Source of the DNA: an uncultured Verrucomicrobiota bacterium
GTDB taxonomy: Bacteria > Verrucomicrobiota > Verrucomicrobiia > Opitutales > Opitutaceae
Length of the DNA: 64,000 nucleotides
Reading direction: 5' to 3'
Assembly: GCA_903904685.1 (NCBI GenBank)
Contig: CAIVDS010000026.1
Location: 1 to 64,000, forward strand
The position numbers were made by a program, and so were the translations under genes. Below the pieces are notes generated by a model that was not told the DNA's origin, did no database searches, and was given only the letters and a program-made list of their open reading frames with translations. Below, piece after piece: positions 14,102 through 23,938 of this stretch (positions are counted from its first letter, which is position 1; each line of letters opens with the position of its first letter).

Positions 14102-14848
14102 TCAACCCCGCTTCGCCAGCAGCGCGTAGATCAGCACCGCGCCCGCCACCGACACGTTGAGCGACTCTACGCGTCCGCTTCCGGGAATCGTCACCAACCG
14201 CGTGCAGGCTTTCTCCACCTCCGACGCAAGTCCATGCTCCTCGTTGCCGAGCACGAGCGCCACCGGCTTGGCCGGACCCGCCAGCGCCACCGGCTTGCCG
14301 CCGCGCGCCGCCGCACCCGCCACGTCGTAACCGGTCGCCGCGAGTTCGCGCATGAATTTCGTCAAATCCGGCGTGCGCCACACCGTGACCCGCTCCAGCC
14401 CACCTTCCGACACGCGAAACGCCGCCTCGCCCGGCAGCGCCGCCTGCGGGTGCGCCGGGATGATGATATTTTCCACGCCGAAAAACGCCGCCGTGCGGGC
14501 GATGGCTCCGAGATTGTGCGCGTTGCCGATGCGGTCGAGCAGCACGAGCGGCGTGCACTGCGCCGCCCATTTTCCGATCGTCACCGTGTCGGGCACGCGG
14601 AGTTTCGGCGCGTCGATCACCGCCACGATGCCGCCGTGATGGATGCTGCCCGCGATCTTCTCCAGCTCCGCCAGCGGCACGCAGCGATAAACCTTCCGCG
14701 CGGCGGCGAGCGCCTTGCACATCGCGCCGATCTTCCGGCCGGTCGCCTCGTCAAAAAACAGCCGCTTGATCGACGCCGGTTCGCGCTCGAAACGCGACCT
14801 CACCGCCACCAGCCCGCACAAGTTGATTTCCCTCGCGGTGCCGCTCAT
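14102..14848 (-). CDS. TrmH/SpoU family RNA 2'-O-methyltransferase
   Basis: SPOUT-fold enzyme that methylates a ribose in rRNA or tRNA using SAM. All three SpoU motifs are present: NAHNLGAIARTAAFFG, LVLGNEEHGL and VESLNVSVAGAVLIY. An N-terminal substrate-binding domain of about 100 residues precedes them. At 248 residues it is a standard size. It overlaps the end of the RlmM-like gene by 4 bp, so the two are probably translationally coupled and form an RNA-modification operon. Which nucleotide it targets cannot be told from the sequence. Confidence 0.9.
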   Translation of the reverse strand: MSGTAREINLCGLVAVRSRFEREPASIKRLFFDEATGRKIGAMCKALAAARKVYRCVPLAELEKIAGSIHHGGIVAVIDAPKLRVPDTVTIGKWAAQCTPLVLLDRIGNAHNLGAIARTAAFFGVENIIIPAHPQAALPGEAAFRVSEGGLERVTVWRTPDLTKFMRELAATGYDVAGAAARGGKPVALAGPAKPVALVLGNEEHGLASEVEKACTRLVTIPGSGRVESLNVSVAGAVLIYALLAKRG

Positions 14849-15855
14849 GGACGCACCTCGCCGACGATGGTGAACTCCTCGCGATCATGGTAAAGATGGC
14901 GCACGCGGACGTTGGTCGCGCAACGCGAGAAGACCGACTCCGGCGCGCGCACCTGCCGCAGCAGCGCCAGCGGATCAACCCGCCCGAATTTCAGAATCAC
15001 CACGAAACGGCGGCACCATTTCCCCTCCAGCCACGGCGCGATCAGGTTGTCCACCACATGATGCGGTTCCTCTACGAGGTCGCAGAACATCCAGTCGAAA
15101 ACCTGCCCCGCCGCCGGCCGGAACGCGAACGCGTCCTCCATGCGGTGCTCGATCTTGTAATTGTCAAATGCGCCGCCCTTCAGCGGGCCATTGTCCACCG
15201 CGATGATTTTCGCCCCGCGCTTCGAGGCGCTGTAGCTCCAACCGCCCGGCGCCGCGCCGAGATCGGCGACGGTTTCCTCGAACGCCGGTTCGCGGCCGAG
15301 AACGATGTAGGCCTCCTCGATTTTCAGGTAGGAACGCGACGGCGCCTGCTCGTCGTCGGCCATGCGGCGCTGGCCGCCGAACACCGCTTCGCGGGCGACG
15401 TAGGCCCGCTTGAAATCCACAAAGAACACATACAACCCGCGCAACCGCGCCACGCCGCGCGGCTTGTCGGCCAGGGCGAGCTTGGACACGCGGCTCATGC
15501 GTTTTTTGAGGTTTTCCTGCACCATTTTTTCGACGCCCTTCACGCGACGTCCGAGGCCGTCGAGTTCGGCGGCCTCCTCAAAGAGAAACGGCCACTCGCC
15601 CTCGAAGCGCTCGGTTTTTGCAGTCGTCAGAAATTGCTCGGTGATCCTCGCGGCAAGCGCGTTGACGGAATCGCCCGTGATCTCGACCGGATCAAGCAGC
15701 GCCATCTGCGGAAAACACAGGTTGGGCAATTCTCCCGCCGCCGGTTTTCCGTCCGTCCGCACCCAGCCAGCGCCTTGCTCGACAGGCGCATAGCCGTGCG
15801 CCGTCAACTCGCCGGCGAGCAAATCCACAAACCCCGGTTGGCAGGTAAAAATCAT
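14845..15855 (-). CDS. RlmM-like 23S rRNA ribose methyltransferase
   Basis: The N-terminal half looks like a THUMP-type RNA-binding region (IFTCQPGFVDLLAGELTAHGYAPVEQGAGWV). The C-terminal half is an FtsJ-like Rossmann methyltransferase with SAM motif DLGAAPGGWSYSA. The 2'-O-methyltransferase K-D-K-E set is visible as SYLKIEEA, FCDLVEEP, VILKFGRV and EEFTIVG. In E. coli, RlmM modifies C2498 of 23S rRNA; the same role is inferred here. The 336-residue length is close to the family. It is coupled by a 4-bp overlap to the TrmH-like gene. Confidence 0.85.
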   Translation of the reverse strand: MIFTCQPGFVDLLAGELTAHGYAPVEQGAGWVRTDGKPAAGELPNLCFPQMALLDPVEITGDSVNALAARITEQFLTTAKTERFEGEWPFLFEEAAELDGLGRRVKGVEKMVQENLKKRMSRVSKLALADKPRGVARLRGLYVFFVDFKRAYVAREAVFGGQRRMADDEQAPSRSYLKIEEAYIVLGREPAFEETVADLGAAPGGWSYSASKRGAKIIAVDNGPLKGGAFDNYKIEHRMEDAFAFRPAAGQVFDWMFCDLVEEPHHVVDNLIAPWLEGKWCRRFVVILKFGRVDPLALLRQVRAPESVFSRCATNVRVRHLYHDREEFTIVGEVRP

Positions 15856-15918
15856 CGGCGGAAGCGTGCCGCCAGCACAGCCGTCCGGCGAGGAATTTCC
15901 CCGCCGGACGATTCAGCC

Positions 15919-18456
15919 TCAGGGGAGTTCGCACGCACCGCCCGCGCAGGCAATATGTTCCTTCAATGCAGTCTCGTCCGTCGCCTCGCGCATCTTCGTG
16001 TAGTCCACCGTTGCGGGGCGCAGGAGGTTCCATGCCGCCACATCGGCCTCGGTGGAAACTTCCTCGCGCGGCGCCTGGAGGTAGGCCTTGTCGCCGGCAT
16101 CCTGCAGGAGGGAGATACCGGTGAAAAACTCGCGGTTGGCCCAGATGAACTCCTGAACCTCATCCCATTCGTCGGGGCGCACGGTGCAGGTATTGGACAC
16201 ATTGTGGTGCAGACCGGGCGAGCGCGTCGCGGGGTCGCCGCCGGGCACGACCCAGTTGAGCTGCACCAGTTTCACGAGCTCAAGGAACTGACGCGCGTTG
16301 ATATCCTTGCGCAGGATGGCGTGCTTCGGAGCCTCGACGGGAAAGGAGATCACATCGTCGGTGTCGGGGTTGTAAACAGAGACGGCGGTCATCTGCGCGT
16401 TCACGGACCTGAAGAACGTGTAGATCGGCTCCTTGCGGTTGGCCTGCACGCGACGGAAATAGCGGCGGGCATGGTGCGGGTGAATGCCGGAAGCGGCGTT
16501 GAGCAACAGCGAGGCCGTACCCTCGGGCTTCGTGGTCGTGAGACGCGCGGCCGGCTGGATGCCCAGAAGCTTGGCGACCAGTTTGTTTGTCGCACGGCAC
16601 AGCGCGGCGCCCTGCCGGAGCACCTCGGGATCGAAGAGGACACGGGGATTATCCATAAACCCGCAGATCGAAACGCCGAGCAGCGAGTCGTGCTCGTTGA
16701 TGAGTTTCGTGACGGGCCCGAGATACTTCATGTCAGTGTAGGCAGCCTGTAGGGTGCCGATCACTGTCGCATAAATGCAGGCCTGGTGAAAATCCTGCGG
16801 GGTGGTCGCGGCACCTCCGTTGATCGTGGTGAGATTGCAATGCTGGAAGCCCGACAGGCGCGTCATGCCGGGCAGCTCGCCCTTGTAGCCCTCGCTGAAA
16901 AGGCGGGAAAGCTCATCGCCCGAAAGCTCCCAGTCCACGACCGGCATGAGGCTGATCTCGGCGCATGGGTTGCAGCCCGCCTCGGGGTGGTCGCAGAAGT
17001 AGAAGCCTGGCTCGCCGAACTCCTTCTGCGCCTTGAACAGCTTGCGGAAGTGTTCGGCGTTTTTCTCGCCGCGCGTCAGGACGGCGGAGTTGTTCGAGGC
17101 GGAGCGCTGCGGGTGCTTGTCGAACCAGTTGCCGGTCTTCGCGTTCATCATCTCCTCGTCGTCGGGAGAGAAAAGGCAGATCGTCGCCGAGCGGCGGATA
17201 CCGCCCGCCAGCACCGCCTTGGCGATAAACATGTTGATGTCGTAGACCTCGATCGGGCGCAACGCGCGGCCGGCGGCCTGCTCGAGGATGTGTTCAACCC
17301 TGTGCAACGCTTTCTTGAGCGGCAGGTGGCCGGGCGCCTTACCGCCAGAGGTGCGCAGGGAGGCGCCGCGCGGACGAATGGAGGAATAGTTGAACTCGAT
17401 TTTTTTCCCCTCGTAGAACGACTTGAACAACGAGTCGAGCGAATCGGCCCAGCCCTCGATCGTATCCACGATGTCGTAATGCCAGACCGGCAGATCGTGA
17501 TCCGCCTCGCGCGTGGGCAGCGGCGGCAGCAGCGCGATGTGATGCTTTTGCACCGAAAAACCCACGCCACAACCACTGAGCAACAGGAAAAAATACTCCC
17601 GAAAAAACGCCACGCGGTCCACGTTCGAGAAACTGCAATTGAACATGCGGCTGTGGTTCTTAAGGATGGCCTCGCCGCCAAACTGCATCGAACGCATGCT
17701 CGGCAGGATTTTCTTCGCGGCCACCTGCGCGAACGCCTCGTTGATCATCCGGTCAAGACTCGCGCCACCCAAGGCATCCGTCAGCAAGCCGGCGTTGGTA
17801 CCGGCGAGCGCGCTCACGTCGGCAGGCAGCGCGGCGGGGGCCTTAGCATCGAGCTTGGACGTGAAAAACGTGAGGTGCATGTCTCGCACCCGCTCAACGC
17901 CCTCGGTAAAGATTTCGCGGCGGCCCAAGTCAGGCTGGTAGCGTGCGTATTTCGCCATCGCGATGTAGTCGGCCAGGCCGTTGTCATCATAATGCGCGAG
18001 GCGACGCTCCGAATGCAGCGCCCGGTATAGCATGTAAGCCCGCGCCACATCCCAATGCCCGGCGGCGGCAATCGCCTTCTCAACGCCATCCTGCACCTGC
18101 TCGATGGAAGGATGCTTTCCGTCGCGATAATAGAGTTCGAGCATCTGCGCAACACCTCCGGCGATCTTCGTGACCTCGATGAACGTGTCGCTGTCCAACC
18201 CGAAGCAGGCGAGCATGTCGTCACGATAGGGATTCGGCGCGTTGTCCGTGCGAACCTCGTGAAACGCCAGGGCGATTGCCCGCGTGACTTTATTGAGATC
18301 AAACCGCGCCTTGGAACCATCACGTTTGAGCACCATGCGCGCATCAACAGGAATGGCTCGGTTGAGCAATTGCTCCCCCTTCGATTTAACGGGATTTGTA
18401 TCAGCGGAGTGGGGATGAGAAACGGCAGGGGTAGCGGACTTGTATTGGGTAGTCAT
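15919..18456 (-). CDS. nrdJ: Adenosylcobalamin-dependent (class II) ribonucleoside-triphosphate reductase
   Basis: Makes deoxyribonucleotides using vitamin B12. An ATP-cone-like region (RMVLKRDGSKARFDLNKVTRAIALAF) lies near the N-terminus. The active-site loop GCNPCAEISL carries the Cys and the Glu two residues later, as in Lactobacillus leichmannii RTPR. FNCSFSNVD and FQHCNLTTIN hold candidate redox cysteines. The C-terminus ends CAGGACELP, a CX4C pair matching the thiol-relay cysteines of the monomeric enzyme. Starting at MTTQYK gives 845 residues; an upstream in-frame start would add 17 hydrophobic residues. No NrdA/B genes are in the window. No B12 riboswitch was recognised upstream. Confidence 0.92.
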   Translation of the reverse strand: MTTQYKSATPAVSHPHSADTNPVKSKGEQLLNRAIPVDARMVLKRDGSKARFDLNKVTRAIALAFHEVRTDNAPNPYRDDMLACFGLDSDTFIEVTKIAGGVAQMLELYYRDGKHPSIEQVQDGVEKAIAAAGHWDVARAYMLYRALHSERRLAHYDDNGLADYIAMAKYARYQPDLGRREIFTEGVERVRDMHLTFFTSKLDAKAPAALPADVSALAGTNAGLLTDALGGASLDRMINEAFAQVAAKKILPSMRSMQFGGEAILKNHSRMFNCSFSNVDRVAFFREYFFLLLSGCGVGFSVQKHHIALLPPLPTREADHDLPVWHYDIVDTIEGWADSLDSLFKSFYEGKKIEFNYSSIRPRGASLRTSGGKAPGHLPLKKALHRVEHILEQAAGRALRPIEVYDINMFIAKAVLAGGIRRSATICLFSPDDEEMMNAKTGNWFDKHPQRSASNNSAVLTRGEKNAEHFRKLFKAQKEFGEPGFYFCDHPEAGCNPCAEISLMPVVDWELSGDELSRLFSEGYKGELPGMTRLSGFQHCNLTTINGGAATTPQDFHQACIYATVIGTLQAAYTDMKYLGPVTKLINEHDSLLGVSICGFMDNPRVLFDPEVLRQGAALCRATNKLVAKLLGIQPAARLTTTKPEGTASLLLNAASGIHPHHARRYFRRVQANRKEPIYTFFRSVNAQMTAVSVYNPDTDDVISFPVEAPKHAILRKDINARQFLELVKLVQLNWVVPGGDPATRSPGLHHNVSNTCTVRPDEWDEVQEFIWANREFFTGISLLQDAGDKAYLQAPREEVSTEADVAAWNLLRPATVDYTKMREATDETALKEHIACAGGACELP

Positions 18457-18917
18457 GACACGGATAAAAACAGAACAGAAAAGAAGCGCGCCGGCAAGAC
18501 AACCCAACCGGCTTTAAACGCGGGCACCACTACCGATTGGGCCAAACAGGACGTCAAAGCCTACAGGTTGTGGTTTTAAATATATAAGTATTATTAATAG
18601 ACTATATAAGATAAAAGATAAACCATTCCCAAACCAATTTCTTTTTTGCCTTAAAATCATTCATATAAAGTCCATCACGCACTGGTCATTTTGACCCGTC
18701 CATCACGCACCCGTATATGGCTCACTATCCTGATTTAAATTCGCGCGACTCTCGCCATCGTTAACGACTGGTTCATAGCGTCGGTCGGCCAGAAGCAGGC
18801 GCTGTGATTCGCGGCTCCGTCTAATCTGGTTCTTTCTGAATTATTTCATTAAGGTTCTATCCGCCGCATCAGCGACCCGCAGGTATCGGCGTTCTCATCC
18901 GCATAAACCATCCCAGC
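18457..18917. promoter_or_regulatory. AT-rich divergent intergenic region between nrdJ and ppk2, with a 13-bp direct repeat
   Basis: No gene is seen in these 461 bp. The segment around 18575-18670 is strongly AT-rich (ATATATAAG, TATATAAGATAAAAG) in an otherwise GC-rich region and probably holds the divergent promoters. GTCCATCACGCAC occurs exactly twice, at 18670-18682 and 18698-18710, a 28-bp spacing compatible with an operator pair. NrdR boxes or a cobalamin riboswitch could not be identified. Confidence 0.5.
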
Positions 18918-19793
18918 ATGAAAATCGACTCCCATTCATTCCGCGTAAGCGCAGGCGACGTAGTGAACCTCAGGCACTGGCCCACCTACGTAAAACCGTT
19001 CTACAAGTCCAAATACGACTACAAAAAACTCCTTGCCAAGCATACCGAACAACTGAACGAGCGTCAGACTCTGCTCTACGCGAACAACCGCTATGCCCTG
19101 CTCATCATTTTTCAGGCGATGGACGCGGCCGGCAAGGACGGCGTGATCAAGCATGTCATGTCCGGAGTAAACCCACAAGGCTGCCAGGTCTTCAGCTTCA
19201 AGCACCCCAGCGCGCAGGAGCTTGACCATGATTTCCTCTGGCGCACCACCCGCTGCCTACCGGAGCGCGGACGCATTGGCATCTTCAATCGATCCTATTA
19301 CGAAGAGGTGCTCATCGCGCGTGTGCACCCTGAAATTCTCACCGGCCAGCACCTGCCGGAAGAGACGGTCAAGAACGACGCTTTCTGGAAACACCGCTAC
19401 CACTCCATCAACGAACTTGAAAAACACCTGCACCGTAACGGCACGCGTATCGTGAAGTTTTTCTTGCATCTCTCGGAAGAGGAGCAGCGCAAACGGTTTC
19501 TCGCTCGCATCGACGATCCCGACAAGAACTGGAAATTCAGCCGTGCGGACCTCGCGGAGCGCAAGCATTGGAAGGACTACATGGCCGCGTACGAGGCGTG
19601 TCTCTGTGCCACAAGCCGCAAGGCCTCGCCGTGGTATGTCGTCCCAGCAGATGACAAGGAAAACGCCCGCCTTATTATTTCGCATGTGATCTTGGATGCG
19701 CTTGACGGCTTGAGATTGCACTACCCCAAGCCAGATCCGGCCCACCATAAGGAATTACAAGCGATCAAACGCCTGCTCACAAAAAAAACCTGA
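18918..19793 (+). CDS. Polyphosphate kinase 2 family protein
   Basis: PPK2 enzymes transfer phosphate between polyphosphate and nucleotides. The P-loop-like [23 protein letters not shown] lies near residue 65. The lid/Walker B region [17 protein letters not shown] and the [22 protein letters not shown] block are typical. At 291 residues it fits the single-domain class. Whether it prefers AMP, ADP or makes NTPs cannot be decided. It is followed after 36 bp by a DUF1653 gene on the same strand. Confidence 0.92.
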   Translation: MKIDSHSFRVSAGDVVNLRHWPTYVKPFYKSKYDYKKLLAKHTEQLNERQTLLYANNRYALLIIFQAMDAAGKDGVIKHVMSGVNPQGCQVFSFKHPSAQELDHDFLWRTTRCLPERGRIGIFNRSYYEEVLIARVHPEILTGQHLPEETVKNDAFWKHRYHSINELEKHLHRNGTRIVKFFLHLSEEEQRKRFLARIDDPDKNWKFSRADLAERKHWKDYMAAYEACLCATSRKASPWYVVPADDKENARLIISHVILDALDGLRLHYPKPDPAHHKELQAIKRLLTKKT

Positions 19794-19829
19794 TCTACGA
19801 AGCGACCGACGCATAGCATTACGCCACTC

Positions 19830-20093
19830 ATGAACTCCGCCCCCGGCCCCTCCGTTCCGGCCATTCTCCTTCACTCCTCCGGTCCGCAACCAGGCCGCTA
19901 CCGCCACTACAAGGGCAAGGAGTATCTCGTGCTCGGCGTCGCCCGCCACTCTGAGACCAAGGAAAACCTCGTCGTCTATCGCCTCCTCTACGGCGACCAT
20001 GGCCTGTGGGTGCGCCCGCACGCGATGTTTTTGGGAACGGTCATCATCGACGGCCAGACCATGCCCCGCTTCGCCTACATCGGCTCGGATTGA
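19830..20093 (+). CDS. DUF1653 domain protein
   Basis: The 87-residue protein contains the family pattern PGRYRHYKGKEYLVLGVARHSETKENLVVYRLLYGDHGLWVRPHAMF, with a short SH3-like beta fold and a Pro/Ser-rich N-terminal tail. Its biochemical role is unknown. It lies between ppk2 and the glycerate kinase gene, 32 bp before the latter, probably in one transcript. Confidence 0.88.
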   Translation: MNSAPGPSVPAILLHSSGPQPGRYRHYKGKEYLVLGVARHSETKENLVVYRLLYGDHGLWVRPHAMFLGTVIIDGQTMPRFAYIGSD

Positions 20094-20125
20094 GCCGTCC
20101 CGACTCCCGTCGGACAAACCACCCC

Positions 20126-21286
20126 ATGCGCATTCTCATCGCCTTCGATAAGTTTAAACACAGCCTGAGCGCACCTCAGGCCTGCGAACTCGCCGCCTCG
20201 GCCCTGCGCGATCTGCAGCCAGGCTGGTCGCTCGATCTTTGCCCACTCACCGACGGCGGGGAGGGCTTCTGCGAGATTCTCACGCACGCCGTCGGCGGTA
20301 CCTTCCGGACCGTCACCGCAACCGGGCCGCGCGGCGACCCTGTCAACGCCCGCTTCGGCTTGGTTTCCTTGGATAAAATCCCCGCCGCCGCCCGTGCTTT
20401 GCTCGCGATGCCCGACCGTGCCCCGCCAGGCCCCGTCGCCCTCGTCGAGATGGCGCAAGCCAGCGGACTCGCCCTCATCCCTCCCGACCGGCGCAACCCG
20501 TGGCAGACCACCAGCGCCGGCACCGGCGAACTCATCCGCGCCGCGCACGCCGCCGGCGCCCGGGCCATCCTGCTCGGCATCGGCGGCAGCGCCACCCATG
20601 ACCTCGGTCTCGGCGCGCTCGGCGCGCTCGGTCTGCGTTTTCTCACGGCCGATGGGCATCTACTGCCATCCCCGACACCCGACCACTGGCCCGAAATCGC
20701 CCGCATCGACGGCCAACTCCCGTGTGACCTCCCGCCCATCCGCATCGCCTGCGATGTCGCCAACCCGCTCCTCGGGCCCGATGGAGCCGCCACCGTCTAT
20801 GGCCCGCAAAAGGGTCTCACTTCCGCCCGTATTCTAGAATTGGATAACGCATCCGCCCGCATCGTCGACCTGCTCGCCGGACACACCGGCCGGTCCGGCG
20901 ACCTCGCGACCACGCCCGGCGCCGGCGCGGCCGGCGGCATCGCCTTCGGATTTCTCTGCGCTGCCGACGCCCGTCTCGTTCCCGGCAGCGACCTCGTATC
21001 CGCCTGGCTCGACCTCGACGCCCGTCTCGCAGCCGCCGATCTGGTGATCACCGGCGAAGGTCGTTTCGACGCCAGTTCGCTATCGGGCAAGGGCCCCGGC
21101 GCGCTTCTCGCCCGCGCCCGCTCGCTCGGCAAGCCGGTGCATGTCTTCGCCGGCCAGATCGCCGTCCCGCCCGCTGACGGCTGTCAGCTCCATGCCATCA
21201 CTCCGGCATCGCACGCGCAGGACCGGGCCTTGCGTGAAGCGGCCGCCAATCTCGTTCGCGCCGTCAAAACCGTATTCGAACAGTGA
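20126..21286 (+). CDS. Glycerate kinase (GarK/GlxK type)
   Basis: Phosphorylates glycerate with ATP, feeding sugar-acid breakdown into glycolysis. The family start MRILIAFDKFKHSLSAPQACE is exact and fixes the ATG. GIGGSATHDLGLGALGALGLRF and GAGAAGGIAFGF are the conserved glycine-rich blocks, and the C-terminus has DLVITGEGRFDASSLSGKGPG. The product is 386 residues, normal for the type-1 family. Neighbouring sugar genes fit a role at the end of a sugar or sugar-acid pathway. Whether the product is 2- or 3-phosphoglycerate is not shown. Confidence 0.92.
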   Translation: MRILIAFDKFKHSLSAPQACELAASALRDLQPGWSLDLCPLTDGGEGFCEILTHAVGGTFRTVTATGPRGDPVNARFGLVSLDKIPAAARALLAMPDRAPPGPVALVEMAQASGLALIPPDRRNPWQTTSAGTGELIRAAHAAGARAILLGIGGSATHDLGLGALGALGLRFLTADGHLLPSPTPDHWPEIARIDGQLPCDLPPIRIACDVANPLLGPDGAATVYGPQKGLTSARILELDNASARIVDLLAGHTGRSGDLATTPGAGAAGGIAFGFLCAADARLVPGSDLVSAWLDLDARLAAADLVITGEGRFDASSLSGKGPGALLARARSLGKPVHVFAGQIAVPPADGCQLHAITPASHAQDRALREAAANLVRAVKTVFEQ

Positions 21287-21383
21287 CGCCCCGTTCGACC
21301 GCCACCACGGTCGAACAATTTGTTGTGGATGGTCGGCATTCCGTCTCGACGCCCATTCACTCCGGCGCAACATTCACCGCCGC

Positions 21384-22748
21384 ATGTTCGGTCACCCCCG
21401 TTTCATTTTCCCCTCGCTGCTCTTCGCCCTCGCCGCCGGATTCATCGGCATCTCCGGGTGCCACTCGCGAACCAGCCCGCCCGCCCGACTCGGCAAAACA
21501 CCCGCCGCCAAGTCTTCCGCCAACGCCACTGCGGTTGCGCCCCTCCCGATCGTTTCGGAATTTCCCGTCATGCTCGGCATAGACGTGCTGGAGGCAGACG
21601 GCTTCAAGGCCGTCGCCGGCAAACGCATTGGCCTCCTCACCCACGCCGCCGGCGTCAACCGCCGCGGCGAAAGCACCATCGACGTCCTCCGCCGCGCACC
21701 CAAAACCAAGCTCGTGGCCCTCTTCGCTCCCGAACACAGCCTCAACGGCGACGTGAAGGCCGGTGATAATTTCGAGGACTACATCGACCCGCGCACCCGC
21801 CTGCCCGTCTTCTCGCTCCATGGAAAAAACCGCGCGCCCACGCCCGTGGAACTTAAAAAAATCGATGCGCTCGTAATCGACCTGCAGGACATCGGCGTGC
21901 GCTCCTACACGTTCAACGTGGTGATGCGTTATGCAATGGAAGCCTGCTTTGCCAACAACGTCGAGGTCATCGTCCTCGACCGCCCCAATCCCCTCGGCGG
22001 CCTCAAGGTCGACGGCCCCCTGCTCGACAAAGAGTGGATGAGCGGCGTCGGCGCGTTCCGCATCCCCTACGTTCACGGCCTCACCATGGGCGAACTCGCC
22101 AGGATGGCCGCCGGCGCGCCCGGGGTTCTCCAAAACATCCCCGACAACGTGCGCGCCAGGGGCCGCCTCACCGTCATTCCGATGCATGGCTGGAAGCGTT
22201 CGATGCTGTGGCCGGAGACCGGGCTCAGGTTCGTTCCCACCTCGCCGCTCGTGCGCGATTTCAACGCCGTGGTCGGCTACGCGATGGTCGGCCTCGGGTG
22301 CGAATTCAGCGGCTTCAAGCACGGCGTCGGCGCCAGTTATCCGTTTCGCGGCCTCACCTTCAAAAACGTGACGTCCGACAAACTCATCAAGGATCTCTCC
22401 TCTCTGCGCCTCCCCGGCCTCGTCTTTCGCAAGGTCATCGTGCCCGAGCCCGGCGCCAGCCCCAAGGAGGGCGTCTACGTCGATGTCACCGACTGGTCCG
22501 CGTGGAATCCCACCGAACTGAGCTTTCAGCTCATGCGCCTCGCCTGCCGCTACGACCCGCCCAACCCCTTCGCCAAACTCAACGACAAGGACACGCGCAG
22601 CTTCAACATCCACGTCGGCTCCACCGCCTGGTGGACCGCCCTGAAACACGACGGCGCCCGCGTAAATCTCGACTCTTTCCTCGCCGACTGGCACTCAAAA
22701 GATACGATTTACCAACAGCAGACGCGCAAGTATTGGCTTTATAACTAA
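21384..22748 (+). CDS. NamZ-like exo-beta-N-acetylmuramidase lipoprotein (DUF1343)
   Basis: NamZ of Bacillus removes N-acetylmuramic acid from the non-reducing end of peptidoglycan fragments. The core here has the family blocks [56 protein letters not shown] and [16 protein letters not shown]. The N-terminus ([20 protein letters not shown]) reads as a lipoprotein signal with Cys-27 as anchor, so it should sit in the periplasm or outer membrane. The first ATG that leaves the lipobox near the N-terminus was chosen, giving 454 residues. It may serve cell-wall recycling. Confidence 0.85.
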   Translation: MFGHPRFIFPSLLFALAAGFIGISGCHSRTSPPARLGKTPAAKSSANATAVAPLPIVSEFPVMLGIDVLEADGFKAVAGKRIGLLTHAAGVNRRGESTIDVLRRAPKTKLVALFAPEHSLNGDVKAGDNFEDYIDPRTRLPVFSLHGKNRAPTPVELKKIDALVIDLQDIGVRSYTFNVVMRYAMEACFANNVEVIVLDRPNPLGGLKVDGPLLDKEWMSGVGAFRIPYVHGLTMGELARMAAGAPGVLQNIPDNVRARGRLTVIPMHGWKRSMLWPETGLRFVPTSPLVRDFNAVVGYAMVGLGCEFSGFKHGVGASYPFRGLTFKNVTSDKLIKDLSSLRLPGLVFRKVIVPEPGASPKEGVYVDVTDWSAWNPTELSFQLMRLACRYDPPNPFAKLNDKDTRSFNIHVGSTAWWTALKHDGARVNLDSFLADWHSKDTIYQQQTRKYWLYN

Positions 22749-22791
22749 ATCTTGCTCACTCTGCCTCATTGTTTTTCAACCCCCGCACTCC

Positions 22792-23832
22792 ATGTCTAGA
22801 CCCGTAACATTGTTCACCGGCCAATGGGCCGATCTCCCCCTCGAAAAACTCGCCCCGCTTGTCAAAAAGATGGGCTACGACGGCGTCGAACTCGCCTGCT
22901 GGGGCGACCACTTCGACGTCGAAGCCGCCGTCTCGTCCAAGAAATATGTCCACGACAAATGGGCGCTCCTCAAGGACCACGGCCTTACCTGCTACGCCAT
23001 CTCCAGCCATCTCGTCGGCCAGGCCGTCTGCGACCGCATCGACGAACGCCACAAGGCCATTCTCCCCCCCGACGTCTGGGGCGATGGCGACCCCGAGGGC
23101 GTCCGCAAACGCGCCGCCCGCTCGATGATCACCGCCGCCCGCGCCGCCCGCGCCTTCTTCGACGTCAAACCCGGCCGCGGCTCCAAGGACGACTTCCCCG
23201 CCGTCGTCAACGGCTTCACCGGTTCCTCCATCTGGCACTCGATCTACGCCTTCCCGCCCACCTCGCAGGCCTATTACGACGCCGGCTTCGCCGATTTCGG
23301 CAAACGCTTCGGCCCGATCCTCGAGGCCTTCGACAAGGCCAACGTGAACTTCGCCCTCGAGGTCCACCCCACCGAGATCGCCTTCGACATCGCCTCCGCC
23401 CGGCGCGCCATCGAGGCCGTCAATGGCCACAGGCGCTTCGGCTTCAACTACGATCCATCCCACCTCGGCTACCAGGGCGTGGACTACGTGAAGTTCATCC
23501 GCACCTTCGGCAGCCGCATCTTCCACGCCCACATGAAGGACGTCTGGTGGGGCCACGGAGACGGCACGGTCGGCGTCTTCGGCGGACACACCAATTTTGG
23601 CGACGCCAGCCGCTTCTGGGACTTCCGCTCCCTCGGCCACGGCGACATCAGGTTTGAGGACATCATCGTCGCCCTGAACGACGTCGGCTACCGCGGCCCG
23701 CTCTCCGTCGAGTGGGAGGACATCCGCATGGACCGCGTCCACGGCGCCACCGAGGCCGCCGCCTTCACCCGCAAGGTCGATTTCCCTTCCAGTGCGCTGG
23801 CCTTCGACGCCGCCTTCGAAAAGAAGAAATAA
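22792..23832 (+). CDS. Sugar phosphate isomerase/epimerase (xylose-isomerase-like TIM barrel)
   Basis: The 346-residue protein begins [38 protein letters not shown], typical of AP-endonuclease-2/xylose-isomerase-like barrels. Metal-binding candidates are [28 protein letters not shown] and PLSVEWEDI. It is followed after 106 bp by a Gfo/Idh/MocA oxidoreductase, a pairing very common in inositol, sugar and oxidised-sugar pathways. The substrate is not identifiable. There is no signal peptide. Confidence 0.88.
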   Translation: MSRPVTLFTGQWADLPLEKLAPLVKKMGYDGVELACWGDHFDVEAAVSSKKYVHDKWALLKDHGLTCYAISSHLVGQAVCDRIDERHKAILPPDVWGDGDPEGVRKRAARSMITAARAARAFFDVKPGRGSKDDFPAVVNGFTGSSIWHSIYAFPPTSQAYYDAGFADFGKRFGPILEAFDKANVNFALEVHPTEIAFDIASARRAIEAVNGHRRFGFNYDPSHLGYQGVDYVKFIRTFGSRIFHAHMKDVWWGHGDGTVGVFGGHTNFGDASRFWDFRSLGHGDIRFEDIIVALNDVGYRGPLSVEWEDIRMDRVHGATEAAAFTRKVDFPSSALAFDAAFEKKK

Positions 23833-23938
23833 CCCCGAACCCTACCTGTCGCAAAACAGACCGCGCACACGGGAAACCCCGGGGGACTGGTTTCTCTTCG
23901 ACGTATTCCGTGTGCCCTGCAGACACCCCTCCAATCCC

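Noticed and set aside
18457-18700. Cobalamin riboswitch upstream of nrdJ
   Set aside because: Expected because the enzyme uses B12, but no B12-box-like sequence or matching stem set could be recognised on the minus strand.
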